From DATFQI01 sp963831105 (GTDB taxonomy: Bacteria; Actinomycetota; Thermoleophilia; Solirubrobacterales; Solirubrobacteraceae), in contig CAWHOS010000009.1 of the NCBI GenBank assembly GCA_963831105.1, forward strand, positions 1 through 64,000: a DNA stretch of 64,000 nt, written 5' to 3'. The translations under genes and the position numbers were made by a program. How positions within the stretch are numbered: the stretch's first letter is position 1; every line of letters starts with the position of its first letter. Below are positions 56,670-64,000 of this stretch, one piece after another. The notes below the pieces were generated by a model. It was not told where the DNA came from, made no database searches, and saw only the letters and a program-made list of their open reading frames with translations.

Positions 56670-57431
56670 ATGACGACCGCAGTGGCAGCCGTGCTCGCCG
56701 GGATCTTCGGCGCGATCATCGGCTCGTTCCTCAACGTGGTCGCGTACCGGCTGCCGCGCGGCGAGTCGCTCTCGCACCCGCCGTCGCGCTGCCCCAACTG
56801 CGGCAAGCCGGTCAAGCCCTACGACAACATCCCCGTGCTCTCGTGGCTGCTGCTGCGGGGGCGCTGCCGCCACTGCAAGGAGCCGATCTCCCCGCGCTAC
56901 CCGATCGTGGAGGCGGGGACGGCGCTCCTGTGCGCGCTCGTGGTCGTCGCCAAGGGCCCCGACGAGGACGCGATCCTCGGGATCGTGCTGGTGCTGCTGC
57001 TGGTGCCGGTCACGCTGATCGACCTCGACCACCACCTGATCCCGAACAAGATCACCTACCCGGGCTTCGTGCTCGGCGTGGCGCTCGTCGCGGTGCTCGC
57101 GACGGACGACCTGGTGGAGCACCTGATCGCCTCGGCCGCGGCCGGCGGCTTCCTCTTCCTCGCGTGGTTCTTCTATCCGCGCGGGATGGGCATGGGCGAC
57201 GTCAAGCTGGCGTTCGTGCTCGGCATCTATCTCGGGCGCGCGGTCGCGCCCGCGATGTTCGTCGCCTTCATCGCCGGCGCGCTCGTCGGCGGCCTCGTGA
57301 TCGCCCGCATGGGGGTCAAGGACGGCCGCAAGGCGGGCATCCCGTTCGGCCCCTGGCTCGCCCTCGGCGGCATCGTCGGCCTGTTCGCGGGCGACGCGCT
57401 CGTCGACTGGTACGCCGACTCGTTCCTCTAG
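56670..57431 (+). CDS. pilD: Prepilin peptidase / methyltransferase PilD
   Basis: This aspartyl membrane protease cleaves prepilin leaders and N-methylates the new N-terminus. IFGAIIGSFLNVVAYRLPRG ESL is the N-terminal signature; the zinc site CPNCGKPVKPYD and CRHCKEPISPRYP has both CxxC pairs. Catalytic Asp residues are in TLIDLDHHLIPN and PRGMGMGDVKL. About eight transmembrane helices in 253 residues. It processes the six prepilins encoded just upstream. A small hairpin follows and the next gene has its own promoter. Confidence 0.95.
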   Translation: MTTAVAAVLAGIFGAIIGSFLNVVAYRLPRGESLSHPPSRCPNCGKPVKPYDNIPVLSWLLLRGRCRHCKEPISPRYPIVEAGTALLCALVVVAKGPDEDAILGIVLVLLLVPVTLIDLDHHLIPNKITYPGFVLGVALVAVLATDDLVEHLIASAAAGGFLFLAWFFYPRGMGMGDVKLAFVLGIYLGRAVAPAMFVAFIAGALVGGLVIARMGVKDGRKAGIPFGPWLALGGIVGLFAGDALVDWYADSFL

Positions 57432-57462
57432 AAACCGCGCTCGGGCGCGGCATCGGGCACAC

Positions 57463-57480
57463 GTGGGGTGCTCACCCCAC
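57463..57480 (+). terminator. Short hairpin after pilD
   Basis: GTGGGGT (57463-57469) pairs with ACCCCAC (57474-57480) around GCTC, directly ahead of the pilN promoter. Confidence 0.5.
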
Positions 57481-57490
57481 CCGTGATGCC

Positions 57491-57518
57491 TCAAGGCGGT
57501 CTAAGCGGGTGCCGATAA
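57491..57518 (+). promoter_or_regulatory. Sigma-28 (FliA/WhiG)-type promoter of pilN-pilO
   Basis: TCAAG at 57491-57495, 15 bases, GCCGATAA at 57511-57518, a full -10 consensus match. ATG 57529 is 10 bases further, so the leader is only a few bases long. Confidence 0.72.
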
Positions 57519-57528
57519 GCCAAGCGAG

Positions 57529-58408
57529 ATGAGAGCTGTCAACCTGCTTCCGCCCGACCTGCAGAGCGGTCCCAAGGGACCCGCTCCCGCGGTCCCCACC
57601 GGGGTCGAGAACTCCGGAGCCGGCGCGTTCGTCGTGCTCGGTGTCCTCGCCTTCGCCGTGCTGGCCCTGGCCGCGTACGTGCTGGCCGGCAACACGGTCA
57701 AGGACCGCAAGGCCGAGCTGGCCGCCGCCACCGCCAAGGCGGCCGGCCGTCACGCAGCAGGTCAACGCCCTGAAGCCTTACGCGGACTTCGAGACGGTCG
57801 CCAACGCCCGCGTCCAGACCGTCAAGGATCTGGCCAACTCCCGCTTCGACTGGGAGCAGGCGCTGCGCGACCTCTCCCGCGCCGTCCCGAGCGACGTGAC
57901 GATCGCGTCGCTCAAGGGTGACCTCGGCTCCACCGAGGGCGCCGCCTCCGGCGGCAGCATCCGCGCCGCGATCACCGCCCCGGCGATCACGCTCACGGGC
58001 TGCACCTACACGCAGACCAAGGTCGCCGAGCTGATGGCCCGGATGCGCAACATCGACGGCGTCACCCGCGTCTCGCTCGCGAAGTCCGACAAGGAGGCCA
58101 CGGCCGCCGGCGCAACCGCCGACCGCCGCGCGCCGACCGCGACGGGCTACTGCGGCGCCAACGACGTCCCCTCCTTCGAGCTGGTCGTGTTCTTCGAGGG
58201 CGCCAAGGCGGCGAGCACCGCGCCGACGCCCGGTGCCGCGGCCGCCGCTCCGGCGACGACCACGAGCACGACGCCGGCAGCCGGCGCGACCCCGACGGCC
58301 ACCCCGGCCGCGGGGGCGACCCCGGCTCCCGCCGGCGCGGCACCCGCCGCCACCCCGGCGCCTGCCGCCACGACCTCGCCCTCCACGACCACCACCTCGA
58401 CACCGTGA
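57529..58408 (+). CDS. pilN: Type IV pilus alignment protein PilN (one frameshift)
   Basis: This is a bitopic inner-membrane protein. MRAVNLLPPDLQ is the PilN motif that inserts into PilM. A transmembrane helix (AFVVLGVLAFAVLALAAYVL) and coiled coil (QQVNALKPYADFETVANARV QTVKDLANSRFDWEQALRDL) follow, then a ferredoxin-like domain (SDVTIASLKGDLG) and a long Ala/Pro/Thr tail. A +1 G near 57745 breaks the frame; the span is one base over whole codons, 292 residues corrected. It overlaps pilO by GTGA. Confidence 0.9.
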
Positions 58409-59165
58409 CCAAGAACAAGACGCTCCTGATCGCGGTCGTCGCGGCCGCGGCGGCCACTGCCGCCTTCTGGTTCCTCGCCCTCTCGCCCAAGCGCGAGGAG
58501 GCGGCGAGCCTGTCGACCAAGATCACCGCCAAGCAGTCCGAGCTGACCACCGCTCAGCAGACCCTGGCCGGCTACAAGAAGTCGAAGTCCGCCTACGGCA
58601 AGAACTACGCGTCCGTGGTGCGGCTCGGCAAGGCCGTGCCGGAGGACGACGACGTCCGCTCGCTCCTGGTGCAGATCGATGCCCAGGCCGGCGGCGCCGG
58701 ACGTCGACTTCCGCACGATCCAGGTCGGCGGGCAGGGCGGCGCCACCGCCGCCGCGACCGACGCGGCCGGCGGCGACCCCGGTCGTCGCGCCGGGCGCCG
58801 TGAGCGTCGGCTCGGCCGGCTTCTCGGCCATGCCCTTCAGCTTCTCCTTCCGCGGGAAGTTCGCGAACCTGTCGAACTTCTTCTCCCGCATGGAGCGCTT
58901 CGTGACGCTGCGCAACGAGCAGCTGAACGTCACGGGCCGCCTCCTGCGCCTGGAGACGATCGACCTGCAGGTCGACCAGGACGGCTTCCCCAACATCCGC
59001 GCGCAGATCGGCGCCTCCTCCTACCTGGTGCCCGAGACGCAGGGCCTGACCGCGGGCGCGACCGCCCAGGGTCCGGCCGCCGCGACGCCCGCGTCGACCC
59101 CGGCTCCCGCCGGCGGCCCCGCCGCGCCGACGACCACCGCGACCGTTACCGGAGCCACCCGATGA
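58405..59165 (+). CDS. pilO: Type IV pilus alignment protein PilO (frameshifted)
   Basis: It has the same topology as PilN: GTG 58405, anchor (TLLIAVVAAAAATAAFWFLA), coiled coil (SPKREEAASLSTKITAKQSE LTTAQQTLAGYKKSKSAYG), then the PilO ferredoxin-like domain (FSFSFRGKFANLSNFFSRME RFVTLRNEQLNVTGRLLRLE TIDLQ). Two +1 errors near 58700 and 58772 (the second GGC|ACC read as GGCGACC) match the two extra bases; 252 residues corrected. It ends in a Pro/Ala/Thr tail and overlaps the next gene by ATGA. Confidence 0.9.
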
Positions 59166-60155
59166 AGCCCCTCGAGAACGTCTGGCGCGGCCTCGTGCAG
59201 CGCCGCCTGCTGCCGGTGGCCCTGCTGCTGGTCGCCGCGCTCGCCGCGGTCCCGTTCGTGCTCGCCAAGGACTCGGAGCCCGTCGCCCAGGCGCCGGCTC
59301 CCGCCGCGGACGAGAACCTGACGGCCGACGCGGCCACGGCCGACCCGGTCGTGACGCTGGCCGAGGCCGGCGACGCCGCGAAGCCGCAGCGCCGCCGCGT
59401 GCTGGGCGCGAGCAAGAACCCGTTCGAGCCCGGCCCGGCCCCCGAGCCGACGGCGACCCCGACGCCCGCGGGCATCGGCACGCCGACGACGACGGGCGGC
59501 ACCGACGCCGGCAAGCCCGCCGACACCGGCTCGCCGTCCGGTCCGACGACCGGTCCGACGACCGGCCCCGTCACCGTGCCGGGCACGCCCGTCGCGCCGG
59601 CCGAGCCCAAGCCGCAGTACGAGCTCTACTCGCTGACGGTGCGCTTCGACCGAGGGTGAGACCGGCCAGGGCAAGAAGTTCAACCTGCCGCGCCTGAAGG
59701 CGCTGCCCTCGGCCGACGACCCGGCGGTCGTCTACCTGGGCCCCGGCAAGGGCGGCAAGACCGCGATCTTCATGGTCGACGAGGGTGTCGTGGCCCAGGG
59801 CGACGCGGCCTGCCGGCCGAGCCCGGCCAACTGCGAGACGCTCCACATGGCGGTCGGCGACACCGAGTTCCTCGACGTCACCGACGAGAACGGCAACGTC
59901 TCCGCCCAGTACCAGCTGGACCTGCTCGCCATCAAGACCAGCAAGACCGCCGACGCGGCCAAGGCCGCCAAGGCGCGTGCCGCCGCGTCCAAGACCGGCC
60001 GCAGCGTGCTGCGCGCCCGTCAGGCCGCCGCCGGCCCGCTGCGCTACCGCTACGACGCCAAGTCGGGCACGGTGCGGAAGATCGGCAAGCGCGCCTACAA
60101 GGCGCTCCTGGCGAAGTCCGCGCGCGCCGCGCTGGGCACCGCCGGCGGCTTCTAG
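59162..60155 (+). CDS. Membrane-anchored protein at the pilP position (one frameshift)
   Basis: ATG 59162 is coupled to pilO. A transmembrane anchor (LLPVALLLVAALAAVPFVLA) precedes about 110 residues of low-complexity Pro/Thr/Gly (periplasm-spanning in a monoderm: wall-spanning) and a compact C-terminal domain (YELYSLTVRF.., ALPSADDPAVVYLGPGKGGK TAIFMVDEGVVAQGDAACRP). A +1 C near 59650 shifts the frame; 330 residues corrected. It is in the place of PilP but no secretin exists, so it may instead anchor the assembly to the wall. No sequence family is recognised. Confidence 0.75.
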
Positions 60156-60163
60156 GCGCTCCC

Positions 60164-60225
60164 GCCGGGCGCGCCCGGCGGTTCCCGAACCCCTGCAAGG
60201 CCGAGCCGCGACACTGTCGCGGCTC
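60164..60225 (+). terminator. Double hairpin after the pilus operon
   Basis: A palindrome CGCCGGGCGCGCCCGGCG at about 60163-60180 is followed by GAGCCGCGAC (60203-60212) pairing with GTCGCGGCTC (60216-60225). It closes the pilN operon before aroC. Confidence 0.8.
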
Positions 60226-60247
60226 GCGCCTTCATAGGATCCCTGCG

Positions 60248-61411
60248 GTGCCGCTGCGCGTCATCACCGCCGGGGAGTCCCATGGGCCCGGCCTCACCTG
60301 CATCGTCGAGGGGCTCCCGGCCGGGCTCGAGCTCGACCGCGAGCTGATCGACCGCGACATGGCGCGGCGCCAGCTCGGCCACGGCCGCGGCGGGCGGATG
60401 AAGATCGAGAAGGACGCCGCCGACGTCACCGCCGGCGTCCGCCACGGCCGCACGCTCGGCGGCCCCGTCTCCCTGACCGTCGCCAACCGCGACTTCGCCA
60501 ACTGGGAGGAGCGGATGAACCCGTGGCCCGTCGAGGCCGACGTGCCCGAGGTGCACCTGCCGCGGCCCGGCCACGCGGACCTGGCCGGGGTCCAGAAGTT
60601 CGGCTTCACCGACGTGCGCAACGTCCTCGAGCGCGCCAGCGCGCGCGAGACGGCGGCGCGCGTGGCCGGCGGGGCGCTCGCCAAGGCGTTCCTGCGCGCG
60701 CTCGGGATCGAGGTCGTCTCGCACGTGACCCAGATCGGGTCGGTGAGAGGCCCGGAGCTCGGCGATCTGGCGCTGGCGGACTTCGCCGGCGTCGACGCCT
60801 CGCCCGTGCGCTGCCTGGACGCCGACGCCTCGCGGGCGATGGTCGAGGAGATCAACGTCCTGCGCAAGGCCAACGAGTCGCTCGGCGGCGTGTTCGAGGT
60901 GCGCGCGTACGGGCTCGTGCCCGGGCTCGGCTCGCACGTGAGCTGGGAGGAGCGCCTGGACGGGCTGATCGGGCTCGCGATGCTCTCGATCCAGGCCGTC
61001 AAGGGCTGCGGGATCGGCGACGGGTTCGACCTCGCGGGCCGGCCGGGCTCGGCCGCCCACGACGAGATCTTCTACTCCGACGAGCGCGGCTACTACCGCG
61101 AGACCAACCGCTCGGGCGGCATCGAGGGCGGCATGACCACCGGCGAGCCGGTCGTCGTGCGCTGCGCGATGAAGCCGCTGCCGACGCTCACCAAGCCGCT
61201 GCGCTCCGTCGACATCGCCACGCGCGAGCCCGCGCAGGCGCTGCGCGAGCGCACCGACTCCTGCACCGTGCCGGCCGCCGGCGTGGTGGGGGAGGCGATG
61301 CTGGCGATCGTGCTCGCCTCCGCCTGCCGGGAGAAGTTCGGGGGCGACCACATCGACGACGTCCGCACCGCGATGGACGCCTACACGCGCCGCATCGGCT
61401 GGCACCGGTAG
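60248..61411 (+). CDS. aroC: Chorismate synthase
   Basis: This FMN-dependent enzyme converts EPSP to chorismate, the last shikimate-pathway step. GTG 60248 gives LRVITAGESHGPGL, the first signature. RRQLGHGRGGRMKIEKD, ASARETAARVAGGALAKAFL and the C-terminal RTDSCTVPAAGVVGEAMLAI VLA are the other conserved blocks, with NRSGGIEGGMTTGEP in the FMN site. 387 residues, frame intact. It heads aroC-aroKB-aroQ-pepP. Confidence 0.95.
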   Translation: MPLRVITAGESHGPGLTCIVEGLPAGLELDRELIDRDMARRQLGHGRGGRMKIEKDAADVTAGVRHGRTLGGPVSLTVANRDFANWEERMNPWPVEADVPEVHLPRPGHADLAGVQKFGFTDVRNVLERASARETAARVAGGALAKAFLRALGIEVVSHVTQIGSVRGPELGDLALADFAGVDASPVRCLDADASRAMVEEINVLRKANESLGGVFEVRAYGLVPGLGSHVSWEERLDGLIGLAMLSIQAVKGCGIGDGFDLAGRPGSAAHDEIFYSDERGYYRETNRSGGIEGGMTTGEPVVVRCAMKPLPTLTKPLRSVDIATREPAQALRERTDSCTVPAAGVVGEAMLAIVLASACREKFGGDHIDDVRTAMDAYTRRIGWHR

Positions 61412-61415
61412 GCCG

Positions 61416-62933
61416 CTGAGCTCGCTCGTCTTCATCGGCTTCATGGGCGCGGGCAAGACCAGCGCCGCCCGCGCCGCCGGCGCGGCCCTCGGGGCGCGCG
61501 CGGTCGACTCCGATCACGTGCTCGAGGAGCGCCTGGGCTGCTCGATCGAGGAGTACTTCGCGAGCCACGGCGAGCGGGCGTTCCGCGCGGCCGAGGAGGA
61601 CGTGGTGGCGGAGATGCTCGAGCATCCGCCCTCGCCGGTGCTCTCGCTGGGCGGCGGCGCGATCGGCTCCGAGCGCGTGCGCGGGCTGCTGGAGCGCCAC
61701 ACCGTCGTGCTGCTCGACGTCGACGAGGACACCGCCTGGCGCCGCGCCGGCGGGCGCCGGCCGCTCGCGCGCGACCGCTCGCGCTTCGCGGCGCTGCTCG
61801 CCGACCGCCGGCCGCTCTACGACGCGATCGCCGACGCGGTGCTGCCGGACTCCTCGCGCGACGTGGTGCGGCGCGCGGTCCCGGCGCTGCGCGCGCTCCA
61901 CGACGCGCCCGCGGGCACGAAGCTGCTGTGGGCGACCGCCGCGTCGGGCGAGTACCCGGTCTACGTCGGCGAGGGCCTGATCGGCTCGGGCTTCCGGGCC
62001 CTGGAGGGCGACGGCCACGTGGTCACCGACGAGTCCGTCGGCGCGCTCTACGGCGACGCGGTGACGGCCGCCTCGCGCGTGACGATCGCGCCAGGGGAGA
62101 CGACCAAGACGCTGGCGACGGCCGGGACGGTGCTCGAGGCGCTGGCCGAGGCCGGGCTCGACCACGACGGCCACGTGATCGCCCTCGGCGGCGGCGTCGT
62201 CGGCGACCTGGCCGGCTTCTGCGCGGCCGTCTACCAGCGCGGGGTGCGGGTGGTGCAGGTGCCGACGACGCTGGTGGCGCAGGTCGATTCCGCCTACGGC
62301 GGCAAGACGGGCGTGGACCTGCCGCAGGGCAAGAACTACGCCGGCGTCTACCACCAGCCCGCGGCCGTGCTCGCGGACCCGCGCGCGCTCGTCACGCTGC
62401 CGCCCGAGGAGCTCGCGGCGGGCTGGGCCGAGGTGATCAAGACGGCGCTGATCGCCGGCGGGAGCCTGTGGAAGCGCGTGCGCTCGCGCTCCGCGCAGGC
62501 CGACCGCGACCTCGTGCTCGCGTGCGCGCGCACGAAGCTGGCCGTCGTGGCCGCCGACGAGCGCGACGCGGGCGCCCGCCAGAGCCTCAACCTCGGCCAC
62601 ACGGTCGGGCACGCGATCGAGACCGCCACGGGCTACTCCCGCTACCGCCACGGCGAGGCGGTCGGGCTCGGGCTGCTGGCCGCGCTCACGCTCTCCGCCC
62701 AGCCGGCGCTGCGCGAGGAGGTCGCCGACCTGCTCGCCGAGCACGGCCTGCCGACCCAGCTCGACCCGGCGATCGACCCCGCCGACGTCGTCGCCGCGAC
62801 GGCGCGCGACAAGAAGCGGCGCGGCGGCCGGGTCGGGTTCGTGCTCGTCGAGGCGCCCGGCGACGTGCGCACGGGGATGGGCGTGTCGCCCGACGACCTG
62901 CGCGCGGCGGTGGCAGAGTTGGAGCGGTCATGA
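61416..62933 (+). CDS. aroKB: Shikimate kinase - 3-dehydroquinate synthase fusion
   Basis: Residues about 1-165 are shikimate kinase: LVFIGFMGAGKTSAARA (Walker A), VDSDHVLEERLG, VLSLGGGAIGS and RRPLARDRSR. Residues about 170-505 are DHQ synthase: VVTDESVGALYG, APGETTKTLATAG, IALGGGVVGDLAGFCAAVYQ RG, YGGKTGVDLPQGKNYAG and LNLGHTVGHAIE (zinc His). The kinase Walker A region has no ATG, GTG or TTG before it; CTG 61416, four bases after the aroC stop, is the only in-frame candidate, while ATG 61443 would delete the first strand. The fusion supplies steps 2 and 5 of the pathway. Confidence 0.92.
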   Translation: MSSLVFIGFMGAGKTSAARAAGAALGARAVDSDHVLEERLGCSIEEYFASHGERAFRAAEEDVVAEMLEHPPSPVLSLGGGAIGSERVRGLLERHTVVLLDVDEDTAWRRAGGRRPLARDRSRFAALLADRRPLYDAIADAVLPDSSRDVVRRAVPALRALHDAPAGTKLLWATAASGEYPVYVGEGLIGSGFRALEGDGHVVTDESVGALYGDAVTAASRVTIAPGETTKTLATAGTVLEALAEAGLDHDGHVIALGGGVVGDLAGFCAAVYQRGVRVVQVPTTLVAQVDSAYGGKTGVDLPQGKNYAGVYHQPAAVLADPRALVTLPPEELAAGWAEVIKTALIAGGSLWKRVRSRSAQADRDLVLACARTKLAVVAADERDAGARQSLNLGHTVGHAIETATGYSRYRHGEAVGLGLLAALTLSAQPALREEVADLLAEHGLPTQLDPAIDPADVVAATARDKKRRGGRVGFVLVEAPGDVRTGMGVSPDDLRAAVAELERS

Positions 62934-63370
62934 AGAACCGCGTGGCCGTGCTGCACGGCGTCAACCTCGGCGCGCTCGACCGGCGCCCGGCCGCGGTCTA
63001 CGGCGGCCTCAGCTTCACCCAGCTCGAGCAGCGGATCGAGCGCTTCGCCCGCGAGCTCGGGCTGGGCGTGCATCTGTTCCAGTCCGACTTCGAGGGCGAG
63101 TACGTCCAAGAGCTCCACAAGACGCCCGACTACGCCGACGGGCTGATCCTCAACCCGGGGGCGTGGACGCACTACTCGTGGGCGCTGCGCGACGCGCTCG
63201 AGATCGCCGGGCTGCCGGCGGTCGAGGTGCACCTGTCCGACGTCGACTCCCGCGAGGCGTTCCGGCGCGTGTCGGTGCTCGAGGGCGTCTGCATCGCGCG
63301 CGTCGCCGGCAAGGGGCCGGACGGCTACCGGGACGCGCTCGCCCATCTCAAGGAGGCCTTCACCGCATGA
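62930..63370 (+). CDS. aroQ: 3-dehydroquinate dehydratase, type II
   Basis: This dodecameric dehydratase catalyses step 3 of the shikimate pathway. VAVLHGVNLGALDRRPAAVY GG carries the active-site Tyr and Asn equivalents, QSDFEGEYVQELHK the Glu, LILNPGAWTHYSWALRDAL the Asn-Pro-Gly, and VEVHLSDVDSREAFRRVSVL the His and Arg. 146 residues, the family length. The segment GALDRRPAAVYG replaces the usual NLLGxREPxxYG, with one residue difference in the loop. It overlaps both neighbours by ATGA. Confidence 0.93.
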   Translation: MKNRVAVLHGVNLGALDRRPAAVYGGLSFTQLEQRIERFARELGLGVHLFQSDFEGEYVQELHKTPDYADGLILNPGAWTHYSWALRDALEIAGLPAVEVHLSDVDSREAFRRVSVLEGVCIARVAGKGPDGYRDALAHLKEAFTA

Positions 63371-64000
63371 GCCGTGCCGATCGCGTCGCCGACCGCCTGG
63401 CCGGCAAGGGCGTCGACCTGCTGCTGGTCACCCACGGCCCGAACCTGCGCTGGCTCACCGGCTTCACCGGCTCCAACGGGATGGCGGTGCTCGGCGGCGA
63501 CGTGCGCCGCTTCGTGACGGACTTCCGCTACGTCGAGCAGGCGGCCGCCCAGGTGCCCGACTTCGACCGCGAGCAGGGGCCGCAGGACTTCATCACCGCG
63601 CTGGAGTCGGGCTGGCCCGACGGCGAGCTGACGCTCGGCTTCGAGGACGACCACGTGACCGTGCGGGCCCACCAGCGGCTGCGCTCCGTGCTCCCGGACC
63701 GGATCTCGCTCAAGCCGGCCGGCGGCGTGGTCGAGGCCGAGCGGGCCGTCAAGGAGCCGGGGGAGATCGAGCGGATCGCCGCGGCGGCGGCGCTCGCCGA
63801 CGAGGTCTACGTGTGGCTGCGCGAGCAGGGGCTGGTCGGGCGCACGGAGCGCGAGGTCGCGTTCGCGCTCGAGCACGAGATGCGCCGGCGCGGGGCGACG
63901 GACCCGAGCTTCCCGTCGATCGTCGCCTCCGGCCCGCGCGGCGCGCTCCCGCACGCCTCGCCCGGCGACGACGTGATCGAGCGCGGGACGCTGGTCACGC
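63367..64000 (+). CDS. Xaa-Pro aminopeptidase, M24 family (partial)
   Basis: The N-terminal 211 residues of a creatinase-type dipeptidase/aminopeptidase P; the gene runs off the right edge. MSRADRVADRLAGKGVDLLL VTHGPNLRWLTGFTGSNG is the creatinase N-terminal domain, followed by KEPGEIERIAAAAALADEVY VWLREQGLVGRTEREVAFAL EHEMRRRGATDPSFPSIVAS GP, the start of the pita-bread catalytic domain, with ALPHASPG just at the edge. Metal ligands lie beyond the window. Such a gene between aroQ and efp is common; efp may follow. Confidence 0.9.
   Translation, partial: MSRADRVADRLAGKGVDLLLVTHGPNLRWLTGFTGSNGMAVLGGDVRRFVTDFRYVEQAAAQVPDFDREQGPQDFITALESGWPDGELTLGFEDDHVTVRAHQRLRSVLPDRISLKPAGGVVEAERAVKEPGEIERIAAAAALADEVYVWLREQGLVGRTEREVAFALEHEMRRRGATDPSFPSIVASGPRGALPHASPGDDVIERGTLVT

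Overview
The window is very GC-rich (about three quarters G+C by eye) and reads as the chromosome of an actinobacterium from the deep-branching Thermoleophilia/Solirubrobacterales side. This rests on the GC level, frequent GTG starts, ATGA/GTGA stop-start overlaps, the order alaS-ruvX-...-mltG-aroE-pilB-pilT-pilC, a fused aroK-aroB, and a type IV pilus (T4P) system without an outer-membrane secretin. The assignment is inference from gene content, not a marker-gene placement.

Layout. 0-4.9 kb: part of an integrated mobile element (MobF-type relaxase-helicase, excisionase-like HTH, tyrosine integrase, two sets of 10-bp direct repeats) ending at the 3' end of a tRNA-Met(CAT). 4.9-20.6 kb: core and accessory genes: ASCH-like protein, secreted Lys-rich protein, MarR/MFS/thioesterase operon, PASTA lipoprotein, patatin, Ser/Thr kinase, M29 peptidase, Tim44-like protein, glutamate formimidoyltransferase, a 57-residue secreted microprotein, a 1182-residue SARP/AAA regulator and a heme peroxidase. 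20.6-36.99 kb: translation and cell wall (MBL hydrolase, hisS, aspS, thioredoxin-like protein, NifU-MnmA fusion, Nudix, alaS, ruvX, a giant PAS-coiled-coil-PAS protein, mltG, aroE). 36.99-41.2 kb: pilB-pilT-pilC. 41.2-49.5 kb: small accessory genes, mostly on the other strand. 49.6-60.2 kb: pilins, minor pilins, pilM, pilD, pilN, pilO and a pilP-position gene. 60.2-64 kb: aroC-aroKB-aroQ-pepP, running off the right edge.

The most interesting content is how the T4P genes appear to be controlled. Five sites at pilus genes share TYAAG, exactly 15 bases, then GCCGATA(A/C/G), which is the sigma-28 (FliA/WhiG) promoter pattern. Two of them drive a tandem duplication in which each near-identical copy carries a cyclic-di-GMP-I (GEMM-I) riboswitch ahead of an identical 149-residue major pilin. 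PilB also begins with an MshEN-like domain, a family with c-di-GMP-binding members. In Streptomyces the sigma factor WhiG is itself sequestered by a c-di-GMP-loaded anti-sigma, so c-di-GMP may act on this pilus at promoter, leader RNA and motor levels.

Caution on reading frames: more than fifty single-base frameshifts interrupt otherwise perfect housekeeping genes (eleven in aspS alone). Nearly all are +1 insertions of C or G, and about two dozen create a new CpG (GG to GCG, CC to CGC, CA to CGA). Gene lengths return to whole codons when they are removed. I treat them as sequencing or consensus errors, so the affected genes are annotated as intact CDS with start and stop spanning the breaks, not as pseudogenes.
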